DNA of 64,000 bases, from assembly GCA_050084985.1 (NCBI GenBank), contig JBITNC010000001.1, forward strand, positions 44,950,001 to 45,014,000, read 5' to 3'. Position numbers and translations under genes: made by a program. Below are positions 47,620-59,007 of this stretch, in pieces. Source of the stretch: Nageia nagi (Eukaryota > Pinophyta). Position 1 is the first letter of the stretch; each line of letters begins with the position of its first letter. The notes beneath the pieces are model-generated. The model ran no database searches, had not been told where the DNA came from, and worked only from the letters and a program-made list of their open reading frames with translations.

Positions 47620-49568
47620 GTACCTTAACCTGGAGGAGTAGTGCCTACAGATCCTGTAGGACTACTTGGATGCTGAGCTCCCCATAACTTAGATGAACCA
47701 ACAGCACCTAAGGGAGATGCCCAGGGTGTACCACTCCTGCTAGGAAAACCTCATGACCTCTGAGTCTTGCCTAGAGATCCAACTATGCCCTGTATGCTGC
47801 TGCCTATCTAATATGCTGAGATATCTATAGGCATATAACTAGCTGGAGGTATAGGATAGTGAGCCCCAGGAGTAAAAGCTAGAACACCTGTTAGCCATGT
47901 TTGTACCAAACCACTATAAAAATCTCATTGTTGATAAATGCCACAAATGAAAACTGAAGAACCACCTCCAAAAGTAGATGTTGCTCCTAACTAATGAGCC
48001 TGAGCCCCCTGTAAAGAGGAATGAGCCTCATCTCTCTCCTATCTATATCTATCTCGCTCAGCCCTATACCTGTACATGCACGAGTTGGCCTGGGCCAACT
48101 GGTATCTCAGCTCATAAATATCTCCTAGCAAAGTATCAATGCTAGGAACCTATGTAGTAGAAGCCTCCTCAACTTTGCGTGCAACCTCTGGGGTAGCTCC
48201 CTCCTCACCTACACCCATAGCCTCCTCCTTAGGAGCTAACTCCTCAGGAGCATCCACCATGACCTCCTCATCAGTAGCCTCCTCTCCTGTAGCCTCCGCT
48301 CCTATAGGCTCCTTGCCTACCTCTCCCTCTCCTGCTGCTGAACCCAACTCCTTAACAACATCGATGTGCCAACGAACATGTTGACCCTCCAATCCACCCT
48401 CTAGGCCATCATCTCCCTCCTCCCACCAGGCCTTGAATGCCTCAGACACCCTGATGTCACCTCCCGAGTCACCCTCTAATGATCCCTCCTCCTGAGTAGG
48501 ATCAGGCTCTGCATAAACCAACAGCTATATACCATCTGCTAAGATAGTGCCCTCATGTTGATATGGCACTGATGGTGCAGGCACATCCTGAACTAAGCTA
48601 AACTAATGGTGCACTCTCTCAAAATGAAAATACTCCAAAAAATTGGCTTGATGACCACTCAAAACATGTGGCTGCTGAATACCAGTAAGCTCAGCTACAA
48701 GCTCTCCCTAGATGGGATACAAATGATAAGGTCTGAATCTCACTTGATCTAAAATCAAGTGACTAATCAGGTGGTGATAATAACTCACATCTCGATGAAC
48801 TCCATCTGATGGGCAAATATTAAAGTCATCACGCCATCTGACTATGCTAGCCTCGTAATCCAAGTGGCTACCAAACTTGAGCATTGGTAATCCTGGAGGA
48901 TGAGCCACAACTATATGCTCATAAGCCCACGCCTACAAGGTGATAGTAATAGATAAAGAGGCCCTATGCCCCTGAGAATAAAAGAATAGCTCTTTGTAAA
49001 TTTGAGCTAATAGTGTAGGTGCCCAAGCATACACTGAACCATGTTGTATTATATCTATAATAATGGGTAATAATGACCATGGAAACCTCCCACTTCCAGT
49101 ATCGGGGAGAGCATAACACTGTACTAAACCCATCAAGTATGAAAAATGGATCACCCCCTATTGATCCTCCATCCAATACTGGTAGTATCAGATGCCACCT
49201 AAGATAATCTTAGAAACAATAGTATCAACCCGAGCGGCCCCATATAAATAAGAAATAGCAGGTAAAGCTCCTATTCTATCCACCACAGGCAAAATCCTCT
49301 GTCCATGAATGGGGATTCTATACAATCTATGTATATCCTCCACTGTGATAGTCATCTCCCCTATCAGAAGATGAAAAGTACATGTCACTGCATCCCATCT
49401 ATTTAACAATGCAACCAATAAAGGATACTCCCAATGAATGTGACCCATGTATGGTCCCACTCCAAAACCAATTGACCTAAAAAAAGTGTGATCGGTTGGA
49501 CCTAGAAAATCTCTACCCTCCTGTAGAATCGAGGGATATCTACCTCGAGGCTCAAAGACATCTTGAAC
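47620..49568 (-). pseudogene. E4 antisense ORF with plant-mobile-domain motif (main exon)
   Basis: A single minus-strand frame runs from about 49568 to the E5 insertion with around a dozen stops, most readable as C-to-T losses (CAG to TAG, CGA to TGA). The N-terminal part reads LLVALLNRWDAVTCTFHLLI and TFHLLIGEMTITVEDIHRL, the signature of the plant mobile domain (PMD, transposase-related). RYRIPIHGQ-like and WRDDFNICPSDGVHRDVSYY stretches follow. A glutamate-, glycine- and alanine-rich acidic region lies at 48150-48521, then a short coiled coil (LGDIYELRYQLAQAN) and a P/S/G-rich tail. Antisense ORFs of this kind are known from Tat elements. The frame is conserved better than chance. Function unknown. 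Confidence 0.78.
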
Positions 49569-49623
49569 CTGTGTAATGTTAAAAGGTTCAGCTCAAATAA
49601 AAAAAAATGGTGTTTCATACTAA

Positions 49624-49724
49624 AATGCCAGTGTTTCTAATTTATAACATTCAATCGTTGGTGTTCGCATTCCAAACGCTGGCGATTCTATCATCCATTC
49701 GGCCTAGGTCGGTGATTGCGACCG
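49624..49724. repeat. CpG-motif array in E4 3' internal region, first
   Basis: TGCCAGTGTTT, ATCGTTGGTG, ACGCTGGCGATT, TCGGTGATTG and GCGACCG recur within 100 bp. The same motif family as in the LTRs, in mixed orientation. It sits inside the possible intron of the antisense ORF. Confidence 0.65.
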
Positions 49725-49891
49725 AATTATAAAATTTTTTACAAAAAATAGAAATAAAAGCCTAATCTACAAATTTTATCCGATAGAAATAATCACAATA
49801 ACTTCTAAACATCATTCATGATTTCAATTTTGAAATTAAACAGTTAAATTACAAATTATAAATAAAAAATAAAATTATTTCAAAACCCTAC

Positions 49892-49942
49892 CTCTTCCCG
49901 GATAGGTCGAGAACGTCCAATGGAGCGTCTACGTGGAGGCAT
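49892..49942 (-). pseudogene. possible first exon of the E4 antisense ORF
   Basis: The minus strand reads ATG then a basic stretch MPPRRRSIGRSRPIREE, followed by GAG|GTAGGG, a good plant 5' splice site (GT at 49890-49891). A 3' site ACACAG (49569-49570) precedes the main exon and joins in phase 0. The intron would be 323 bp. The alternative is that translation starts inside the main exon. Supported only by signal quality and phase. Confidence 0.42.
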
Positions 49943-50086
49943 GATGATTGTAACGAATATCAACGGCTAGAAATCAATGAAATTGCAATAGAAACTGGTT
50001 CTGGCTGACAATGAAAGTGACAGCTAAAAAAGAAATAAATAAGAAAAAGTTAAAACTTTTTCTTTTTACTTACATCCAATGGAGAA

Positions 50087-50153
50087 ATGCCGACGACTGG
50101 AGGATGGACGTCGGTGACTGCCACTAAACACCGACGATTAGAAGTGAAATGCC
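50087..50153. repeat. CpG-motif array in E4 3' internal region, second
   Basis: TGCCGACGACT, ACGTCGGTGACTGCC and ACCGACGATT, about 20-23 bp apart. Confidence 0.7.
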
Positions 50154-50633
50154 ATGTTTGTGAATAGTCATGAGAATATTAAAATTTTCTCAAAAATAAC
50201 CTTAAATTGGTCAAGAAAAGTAAAAACTGATAAAATGTGATGTATCATTGTTACAGGAGATCATCTTGAAACCTCGTTGTCAGGACAAAGGACAACACCA
50301 TCAAACTCATATACTAAAGAAAACTTATATGGTACATGTGTGCTTAGACATGCAAAATGACATAATAGAAATGTCATGCAACTGTCACACAAGCTCAACA
50401 CATCGTCATACCGAAAATAGTCACTTCTGAAGTATATTCAAATTTGTTTTCAAAACTACATCAAATGTTAAAAGAAAACACATTTTATCATAATTTGATA
50501 AATCAAAAATTTTGATTCATCTAAGAAATTGAGTCAAAAATTATATCATAAAAAAGCAACAACAAATAATCAAGCAACAAAGCTTCTCATTCTATATTTT
50601 TGAAATCATCAACCGCATTTTCGGTTGATAATT
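50154..50633. other. E4 3' untranslated stretch
   Basis: No gene visible between the antisense ORF start and the polypurine tract. AT-rich; a short ORF at 50248-50430 has no recognisable content. Confidence 0.5.
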
Positions 50634-50648
50634 CAAAAAGGGGCAAAA
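50634..50648 (+). promoter_or_regulatory. E4 polypurine tract
   Basis: CAAAAAGGGGCAAAA directly before the 3' LTR TGTAGACACC. Confidence 0.8.
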
Positions 50649-50850
50649 TGTAGACACCTAAAAATGTCCCTTTTTAACTAATAAACATTGAAATAATCAT
50701 AACTCTTTGAGACAATATAAAATAGGTTTAAAAGCCATATTATTGGATAGTTCTCATCGAGTACATGCAAAATGAGTGGTCACATGACCCTTTTTCAGTA
50801 AAAATTGGCTATTTGGCGGTCACTTTAATATTATTATAAAAATTGAAAAC

Positions 50851-50942
50851 CAGTCGCCAGCAACCCAAAACAATTGCCGATGTTTTAGGATGATCGCCGA
50901 TGTTCACCTAGTAATCGTAGGTGACTCTGTAATAGCCGAACA
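50851..50942. repeat. CpG-motif array in E4 3' LTR
   Basis: The counterpart of 25911-26000. It is the most diverged part of the LTR pair, with many transitions at CG sites (for example GTCGCTAGCGACC against GTCGCCAGCAACC). Confidence 0.75.
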
Positions 50943-51073
50943 TAAACCAAAAATGATAAAAAAAATTATAACATCTCATTCTTCCAAGATGATGTGGATA
51001 GAGGGGGTCAGTTACGACCTACAGTGGCTTTTCACTTCCCCTTACCAGCTTTGGAAAATCTCACCCAAAAATC

Positions 51074-51081
51074 TATAAATA
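51074..51081 (+). promoter_or_regulatory. E4 3' LTR TATA box
   Basis: TATAAATA at the position equivalent to 26134 in the other LTR. Confidence 0.6.
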
Positions 51082-51488
51082 CAAGCCAATACAAAGCAAT
51101 AGGGACCCCAATTTTTGAAGTAGGGTAATGCTACCAAAATCTTGTGAGTTCATACCTTTTATTATTTTATGCTAATTTCAATTTAATACATGTCATACAT
51201 AGATGCTTTGATGTTATTATCTTTTGCATGTGTGTAGGATTTACAGGTTGTCCATATCAAGGAGAGAAGCAAGCAAATCAAAAACAATGAAGATCTAATA
51301 CCCTCATTTTGGCAAATGGCATTTGTAAAAGTCCCTTCCAAGGGCAAATTGTAGTTTGAGCTGAAAATCAATATCAATTTACAATTACAACATTTCTATC
51401 TATTTTACATACTTTGAGGTTTAGTGAAAATTTAAGAATAATTGTATTTTATGTTATTCTACATTCCAGCTCTATTTTCACTGCAATA

Positions 51489-51493
51489 GTATG
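51489..51493. other. E4 right target-site duplication GTATG
   Basis: GTATG after the LTR end; equals 25703-25707. Confidence 0.92.
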
Positions 51494-51672
51494 GATGAAC
51501 TCTAGGAAGATTCCATATTACAAACAAACATTTGTGCTACAAGAAGAGGTGAGATAGAGCTAAGGTTGGTTGGGTTGAAGGGAAATAAGCCTAATAAAGC
51601 CAAGTGGATGGACAAGTACAAGGTTGGGGACTTGTATCCTCATCTATGCATTTGTGGGACCAAATTCCTTCT
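51494..51672 (+). pseudogene. E3 chromodomain-like tail, second half
   Basis: The frame that stops at the E4 target site (25702) resumes here. After one TAG it reads ATRRGEIELRLVGLKGNKPN, then KAKWMDKYKV and DLYPHL, ending TAA at about 51687. The R-G, L-V, K-G, W and FPHL-type spacing is that of the C-terminal chromodomain of chromoviruses, which guides integration to particular chromatin. It is short and one aromatic-cage position is unclear. Confidence 0.7.
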
Positions 51673-51685
51673 CATTGGTGAGGTT

Positions 51686-52411
51686 TAATTCAAATTAGAT
51701 AATGTCAAGTTGATATTTATAGGAGTAGCACTCATTATAGAGGTATTTGTGCTTGGAAATTTATCAAAAAGTTAAATATGGATGTGATTGGTGATAAACA
51801 TCATACTGTTAACTGTATGAGTCTACTATTTTTAAGTCATTAATAACCTTAATTTTTATGATTTAGTAGTAGAAGTTGAAGGGGCATCGATAGTTTAGAT
51901 AGTTGAATGGTTCAAGATCATCAAATAATATCTTGTAGATATTTCTAGGCCTATTTAAAGATGCGCTACTCTCTTGATTCTTCAATCTTAGCTTAGAGAG
52001 TGTTGGGATTTTGGGATTGTAAATATTTGAAGGAAGACCAAGAGTCATTCCAAATTTTTTATAATTCTAAAGTTGTTCTTCTTGTTGTAGGAGATTACAG
52101 TAGTATTGTAGGAGATGGTATTACCATTATTTTAATGGTATTTCTCTATATGCATGTAATATTGTAATATCCATAGACAATGAGAAGAGAAGATTCCAAT
52201 TCCATATTGGATTAGCCCACATTCGATGAATCAGGGTAAATCATTGTGTTGATCTTTTTGTGTGTGATTGAGATTGTTAATTTGTAGCTTTACATTATGT
52301 AATTTCAAGCTTATATATAATTTGATGGGTCTCATAATGGTGAATATTTTTTCATTCAAATATGTAAGTGAGGATTTGAGTATGCTATAAGCATATGGTG
52401 ATTATAGATCA
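51686..52411 (+). repeat. E3 3' LTR
   Basis: 726 bp, starts TAATTC (decayed TGATCC) and ends ATAGATCA. A TATA-like CTATTTAAAG lies at 51951-51960. It matches 20458-21173 with clear divergence. Confidence 0.85.
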
Positions 52412-52416
52412 AGAAA
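52412..52416. other. E3 right target-site duplication AGAAA
   Basis: AGAAA after the LTR; equals 20453-20457. Confidence 0.75.
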
Positions 52417-52639
52417 CAAAATAATTTTTTAGAAAAAACTAAATTTTCAAGCTTATTCTAGTTAGTTTGGTTTTTTTTTTTTACATTCAAAGATCTTATC
52501 TCACATATATATTTTATATTGGGATGTTTTGGTGATTTTTAAGGTAATATTTTTATAAAATTAACATATTTTTAAGTCATTTTTTTTTCAACCAAAAACC
52601 CCCAAGGATTTGGGAGGTATTTGATATCTATTTCTTTAA

Positions 52640-53833
52640 GTATGATAAACATGACAATATTAGTAGGATAATATCATGCTAGCACTAATGATGGGGGTAG
52701 CGTCCATACTATCATCAATACCAATGCTAGGGATACATTTTTAAATGTTAATACCTTTATGGTGGAGTACTTTAAGTAGTTAAAAATAAGAATAAATTTG
52801 CTTCAAAGCTAGTTTGGGAAAAGTATATTCTATACAAAAGATAAATGAAATCCCTTCAACATGGATATTCATAATGTTATCCTCACTGAAATAGATAAGG
52901 AACCTAAATTGGAAAAATTAAATGGTGAAGGATATCCAATTAGTCATTTGTAGGGATATGAGTATATCATGGAGTTGAAATGTGGAATTAATGAAAAATT
53001 AAAGAATAAATATTTTCCTATAATTTTGATTGGTTATGCAAGAACGTGGTTTCATAATTTGGCACATGCTTCAATTATCTCTTTTCAATAACTAAAAGAT
53101 GAGTTCATAAGTTAGTTTCAATGCAATATTCAAAAGCATATTTAATTAATAGATTGACTCATTGTAAGAAAGGTCAATCTAAAATATTGGAATTTTTTTC
53201 AAAAGGTATGTGGAGATTTGGAGATCAATAGACCAAAAGATGGATGAGAAATTCTTTGCAAAGGTATTTCTTGACAACATTAATTCTATTCTTACTGAAA
53301 GGGGTCTTTATTATGTTAAAGGTCCATTTATGGATATGGTTTACATGCTTATTGAGAAAAAAAGTTTTTGTTAAGATCTGATCAACTTAAGTATACATAT
53401 TCTAGCAAGTACAATCCTAAAAAGTTATATCAAAGGAATGAGAATAATCAAGTAAATGTGGTTGAACCAAGAACAAATAAAGAAGAGAAGGAACATATTT
53501 ACAAGCTCACTATAGTGCCCATACAAATGTTTAAAATTATTTTAGCAAAGGGATTGATAGGACCTAAAAAGGGAAGATAATATGGAGAAGATGAAAAGAA
53601 TACTCATTAGTATAAGGAGAACAATCATTATTTGTATCATCAAGTCAAAGCCCATTCCACTAATGGGTAATATTGAAATGAAGAAAAAGTTGCATAAGCT
53701 TTTAGAAAATGGAAAAGTTAATTATGTTACCAATGAAGAATCTAATATGAAAAATGTAGAGGAGTCTGATAATGAAAAATATAACAATATGGCCAACATG
53801 GTTTCTTTTGTTGAAGATTATACCCATGCATAA
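52640..53833 (+). pseudogene. E6 gag remnant (non-chromoviral gypsy type)
   Basis: Plus-strand frames, often broken, show IGYARTWFHNLAHASIISFQ (53030-53090), KDEFIS, LEINRPKDG-like and YYVKGPFMDMVYMLIEKK (53310-53360), which match Retrotrans_gag. 53368-53580 is an open asparagine- and lysine-rich linker. Near 53610-53700 YLYHQVKAHSTNG and KKKLHKLLENGKV resemble the C/H knuckle region of Athila/Tat gags with the cysteines lost. 53582-53833 ends in an acidic stretch. No protease, RT or integrase follows. Confidence 0.62.
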
Positions 53834-55562
53834 CTAGGTAAGAAAGGAGGTAATACTAAACCCTTTCATGATTATGATTATTTTTTTGATAAAATTAGTC
53901 TATATGATTTATACATGAAATTTGGTTATCATAGAGAAATTATCCATAATATTTTCAAGAATTGGTTTATTGATGCTAATATTACTACAAGTACTCTTGG
54001 AGATATGTTTGAGTCTTTTAAATAGGTAGTTTAATACAATCAAAAGATGATGCATCCCTTTCACAAGATACTAAAAGTGAATATGAAGATGAAATAGAAG
54101 AGGAAAATGAAGAAATCCACCAAGTAGTCAACATGGTCATTTATGCAGATGAAGATAATTAGAAATAAGATGAAGTACATAAAGATGAAGTTGAATAAGA
54201 AAGCATAAACAAATACCAAGTTTTATATGAACATACTCCTCGAGCACATCAAAGTTTTGAAGCAACCATATATGCTAAGCATGAATGCTGGGGTAGTGTT
54301 TGCATTGGGGACAACACTAAATCTGGGGGAAGTGTCCATGATACCATCATCGATCAAGAAAAAGGATAAGTTTTTCAATAAGTACTACTCATACATGTAT
54401 AAAGAAGCTCAAGATAAAGGATCATGCTTGTCTACACCATTTTTCTAATCTTGAAGGTTCAAGAAAGGAAGCTTCATTTAAAGGGAATAAATATCAAATT
54501 TGTAGTTCACAAGGATACTCAACAGGTAATATTTTCCATATAAGTTAGACTTGCATTTTCATATAGGCTAGTTGTGCATATTTATATAGTCTATATTTCA
54601 TAATGTATTACATACTACCCTTTTATTAGTTGGGGGAATAATTAACCATCATTTTTTCCCTTTGTTGGTTGGGGATATAATTAACTATCACTTTTTCCCT
54701 TGTTGGTTGGGGATATAATTAACCATTATGTCTTTATGTTTTTTATGGTCAAGTTTTTAAGTTCATGTCAATATTCTTGTTTATTAGTTTATTTTGGTCA
54801 AATTTTTTATATAATTTTGTCAGTTCCATCATGGTTTATCTAAGGAATTCATGCATGATATGGTTTAATAGATGTCACAATGATAAACAAAATGGTTTTT
54901 AGTTTAGAATGGATCAAAAAGAGTTAGAATGTATCAAAGGTTTGTGATTAGTGATTTCATATGAGAAAATACTTAAGTAAAATAACATCAATGTTGGGGA
55001 ATATTATCAATTTTTACTCTATCTTGGAGGCATACCCTTAGGAATGTAAACTTTATCTCCTTTAACATAATTATATATCATATGCATGACTAATGATATT
55101 TACATATTATGCTTGTTATGATAAATTATTGTATGCTTATGATCTCTTCATTATTATCACTTTATGATTACTCCCTTTGTTTGTTAGGGCATTAACCATC
55201 ACTTTATGATAATTATTATGATCTCTTTATTATGATATATCATCTTCATTCTTGGGGCATTAAGTATATTTATTATGACAAGATTCTACATGATATTATG
55301 ATCTAACATATTTTTTTAAGATCCATATATGTTTTGGGAAGATTTTTTTATCTCTCTCTTTTAGGTTATTATTTGCTTTTTGTTGTTCTTATTCTATGGA
55401 TAACCATTCCATTTCATAGCCAAGGTAAATAGGGAAAATATATATCATAAACCTTTGATGATCTAATGGTTATAGTACAAAATATATAAGTATCAAATTT
55501 TCTTCTCTTTCTTTTTCAATTTCCTTTACAAATACAATTATGTTTCATTTCATTATATTTGC
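53834..55562. other. E6 3' stretch without pol
   Basis: No recognisable RT or integrase in any frame. Short open pieces (54227-54448 and around 54040-54200) are acidic or low complexity. A GGAAGTGTCCATGATACCAT phrase near 54329 resembles GGTAGCGTCCATACTATCAT near 52687. A 38-39-bp tandem repeat lies at 54629-54745. Confidence 0.5.
54629..54745. repeat. 38-39-bp tandem repeat x3
   Basis: GTTGGGG(G/A)A starts at 54629, 54668 and 54706, each followed by TATAATTAAC(C/T)ATCA or close variants. Confidence 0.85.
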
Positions 55563-55575
55563 AAAGGGGGAGGAA
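55563..55575 (+). promoter_or_regulatory. candidate E6 polypurine tract
   Basis: AAAGGGGGAGGAA, followed by TTTT and then TGATGCC at 55580, which could be the first bases of a 3' LTR. I could not find the matching 5' LTR in the window. Confidence 0.5.
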
Positions 55576-55579
55576 TTTT

Positions 55580-57429
55580 TGATGCCTAATTTTGGTCTAC
55601 CTAATGTAGTCCCACATAGGTGTTTTATTATATTAATATTATATAATTTCATTATATTAATGTCATATTATATCATATGTGTTATATTATATGCCTCTCA
55701 TGTAATCTTCTATTTATTTGTGCAAGGTACCCCAATGTCAATGCTAGCTTCTATGTGGAGGTAATCTTACATATTTAAAGGTAAGTAGGATTACATGGGA
55801 AAACATCAAGATTTGATCTCAATAGTTGGTACCTACTTTTATGTGTTTTTATTGATTAAACAAAGGTAATATATAACTTACAATAATTTAAACAACATAA
55901 TTCCTTGATACAAGATATAAATTTATCTTTGGTATGAAGGTCAACTTCTTATCTATTAGGTTTTGAGTTTAAATGATAGAAAATATAGACATATAAATGG
56001 ATAATATTAGAAATAATAGAGATAAAAATGGATAGGGTTTAAATAAGGTGAGTTAGAACCACCATAAACATCAAAGGGTTTCTGATCCTTTGGTATATAT
56101 AATGTCTAAATTTAATAGTCATATGTAGTCTTAACTATCCATACTATTAAATTTACTATACTAACTAATAATTTTAGTTGAATCCATGTATGAATTCCTT
56201 CCTATAATACACTGAACTATTATCAACAACCCTACAAGAATACATATTTCATACATAATCTAAGAGGGAAAATAATATGAGCTCATCATCCCAAAATATG
56301 AACAAAAAATATTCAGAGGGTAATATTTACCATAAATATCCGACCTTTTATTCAATAGAGTTCACTTGTATTTACAAGAGACATATGGATTGCTTATCTA
56401 CTAAATTAATTATAAAACATGAGTTGTAAGAGCTCATTGATTGCTAAATAAAATCTACAAACTACTTTGATAAATATTTACATATATTCATGATATAGAA
56501 TCCAATCATTGAAAGATTAGATTGATTTGGAGTTACAAATGATGAGAAGTGTTTACCTTCTTGATATATAGTTATACTCTCTAGTCTAATTCATGCTTTG
56601 AGGTATTAGAAAATAAATTTCCTATATTAGAGTATTATCGACTAATATTGGATTGGAACTAGGTTTTGATATGTTCAAAGTTGATGTTTGTAGTTTGTAT
56701 ATTTCTTGATTTGATTTTCCATGGAGTTATTATGAAGTGCTTAATAGTATTTATCTTAACTACATGATTATATTATTGGTATAAATGCATCTCTAGAAGT
56801 AATTAACTAGATCCATTCCCCAACAATCAAATTCAACATGTTAAGTCTGAGTAAGTCAACTGGTTGATAACCCTTTTTTCTTCAATATTAGGATGATAAG
56901 TCTAAATCTATGAATAAATGCTAGATTGAGGTTATTTAATACTTAATCTTATGTTATTGACTCAATATACTACTCATTTGATGAGATTCACATTCATCTA
57001 AGGTATGGCTAAGGAGATTCACATATGTTATGTGAAGAATCTAGGGTGTAGGGTCTAGCTAAATGGCATCAGCACATCCATGGTATGGAATTGCTTTCCT
57101 ATGACATGTGAAAATACTTTAAAAGGAGGTAATTTATATTTTTTTTGATAGTTTGGGTTTTGAGATAGCAATGAATGATATTATGCTCTTTAGATTACAA
57201 TTTTAGGCTCTTGAAATAATTATCTAAGATGCAAAATTGGTTGGGCATCATTAGCATATGTTGGACTATGAATTTGCTTTCTTTTTATTTATTTTAGAAA
57301 GATAAATATCTTTAAACAAATAAATTAAATCATATATACAAATAAAGATCCATAAAATTGAGATCCAAAAAACATAGTTTTTTTATTTATATTTATCATG
57401 CTATGTATAAAAATATGTCTATGAAAGAA
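55580..57429. other. no gene seen; probably E6 3' LTR and E7 3' part
   Basis: AT-rich. 55580 begins TGATGCCTAATTTTGG and may be an LTR of unknown length. No protein motif in any frame. I found neither a repeat pair nor the left end of E7. Confidence 0.4.
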
Positions 57430-58960
57430 AGAGGTTTGCCAATTTCTAAAAGGTAAGAAGACTATATTATGGAAATGAATTGTACCAATTCATTACTTGG
57501 CCCCCAAGAGTCATTGGAAATATTCTCAACATTAATGCATCATCATTGTAAATTTGGTAACAAACATATTTAAATTATCTTAAGTGCTCTTTAGAATCCT
57601 TCTTGGTTCTAAATTTGTCAATTTTTAGCATCTCAAACTTTCTTATATATTGTCTCATAGGAACATAAGGACTAATTGGTTTGTTACAAATCTCCCCATA
57701 ACTAAGCTTGGGGATACCATGGTTACTAGCTTTCATCTCTAATTCTCATAATATTTTTATTATTTTATCCTCATTACACATAGATGATTGATTTTACTAT
57801 ACCATGAATTTTCTATATTATTCCCATTGATTATATAGTTGGCCATATCTTCCTTGGACTGAGATTGACCCATTGGATTATTTTTTTGCCCTTAATGTTT
57901 TTCCCATATAATTGATATAGATAGGCTAATTATGGATTGTTCAATAAGCTCACCTACCTCATAAATGGGTGAGAATAGGATCATAAAAATCACTTTGTTT
58001 TCCTAAAGGTTGACCTTGGATATTTTTCCCATATTGGATATTTTGACTTTAGCATTGTTATGCACTTTGAGATTGATCTTGCATACTTTTCATATATAAT
58101 TTTTGTACCTTTTGATTTTGGGCTTGTTGTGCACCTTAATATTAATTTTTTTGAGTTCTTAGCATTTATTTTTTAACTAATTGGAAATTATATTGCAACT
58201 ACTCCATAAGATTTTGCAATATCTCAATGTTGGATAGAGTTGGAGTACCTTGTGGAGGATTACCTTGAGGTTATTTGTGACTAGCTTTTTCCCCATATTG
58301 AATTTGCATATTATTTTGGGGAGAACTTTGGGAATTTGACATATTATTTGGAGGTAATATTTTGGAAGTTTGGCATATATTAGGGTTATGGGTTTTGAGA
58401 ACTTGGATTAGTATTTACAAAGGTATTTTGGCCAAGGTTAGTCCAACCATCAATACTAAATTGGTTAAATGATTTGGAATGAGATTTATCATATTGGCAT
58501 TTATATTGACTTGCCATCCTCCCCCTTAATTGGGTGGAATATTTTGGATAGAGATTGTATTATTTTGGATACTTGATTGGTTTGGTATGGTAACATTTTA
58601 TACAATATTGGACTAATTTAGGTTTGTTACCATTTGGAACATAAGGGATAATTTTTGTTGTACAATATTTTGAATTTTTGGCATTGAACTTTGAAATAGT
58701 GATTACACAAAATTTTGGGATTGTTGGGTGGTATTTTGATTGTCTTGAGATAACCTCCTATTGAATTTTTCTTAAGCTTTTTGGATATTTCTTTGAAAAT
58801 TTTGTAAATCAATAAGGGGTTTTATATTTTAACAATAAATAACTCTTTTAACTAATATTTTAGTTTAAATAATGATTATTTAGCAATGGAAAAACTACAA
58901 TCTTGGGATCAAAACCAACCTTGGCCAATACCTTGTGACATGGGTTAGTTTGAAAGAGCA
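57430..58960 (-). pseudogene. E7 gag, Tat type, decayed
   Basis: The N-terminal part (58960-58500) is glutamine- and asparagine-rich with a coiled coil (QNFVQSLFQSSMPKIQ-like, past stops). The middle (58500-57760) has TNLGQNTFVNTNPSSQNP and Q-rich repeats. The capsid core at 57740-57430 reads FEMLKIDKFRTKKDSKEHL, YNDDALMLRIFPMTLGGQV and NWYNSFPYYSLLTF, closely parallel to E4 gag (30090-30300). No zinc knuckle or pol is seen after it. Confidence 0.72.
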
Positions 58961-59007
58961 CTACTGGTGGATAGTTCTAAATTTTTATGGTACAACTGAT
59001 CCATTAT

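Larger units (their letters stand above)
25708..51488 (+). mobile_element. E4: giant Tat-like Ty3/gypsy element, split by E5
   Basis: Bounded by 841- and 840-bp LTRs and a perfect 5-bp TSD inside E3. Total 25.8 kb including the 8.5-kb copia insert, so about 17.3 kb on its own. Order: LTR, PBS, motif array, 1.6-kb leader with tandem repeats, gag, protease with a G-patch-like motif, RT, gypsy RNase H, second (aRNH) RNase H, integrase, an extra sense ORF, spacer, an antisense ORF with a plant-mobile-domain motif, motif arrays, PPT, LTR. The dual RNase H defines the Tat group. About 50 differences between the LTRs were counted by eye over 840 bp, mostly transitions. Confidence 0.93.
50649..51488 (+). 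repeat. E4 3' LTR
   Basis: 840 bp, matches 25708-26548. It ends CTGCAATA where the left copy ends TTGCAACA. It carries a TATA box at 51074-51081. Confidence 0.95.
20458..52411 (+). mobile_element. E3: chromodomain Ty3/gypsy element, split by E4
   Basis: LTRs at 20458-21173 and 51686-52411, flanked by AGAAA. The internal part runs 21174-25707, is interrupted by E4 (25708-51488), and resumes at 51494-51685. Without E4 it is about 6.2 kb, normal for a chromovirus. Domains in order are gag with a CCHC knuckle, protease, RT, RNase H, integrase and a chromodomain-like tail. Motifs resemble the Galadriel/Reina side of chromoviruses; the lineage is not certain. LTR divergence is clearly greater than in E4, in line with E3 being the older host. 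Confidence 0.88.

Noticed and set aside
48139-48384. Plus-strand serine- and alanine-rich ORF
   Set aside because: Mirror of the acidic region of the antisense E4 ORF, which has the supporting motif context.
58627-58812. Minus-strand ORF of 61 codons in E7 gag
   Set aside because: Wrong frame: the Q-rich gag frame overlaps it and fits the family better.
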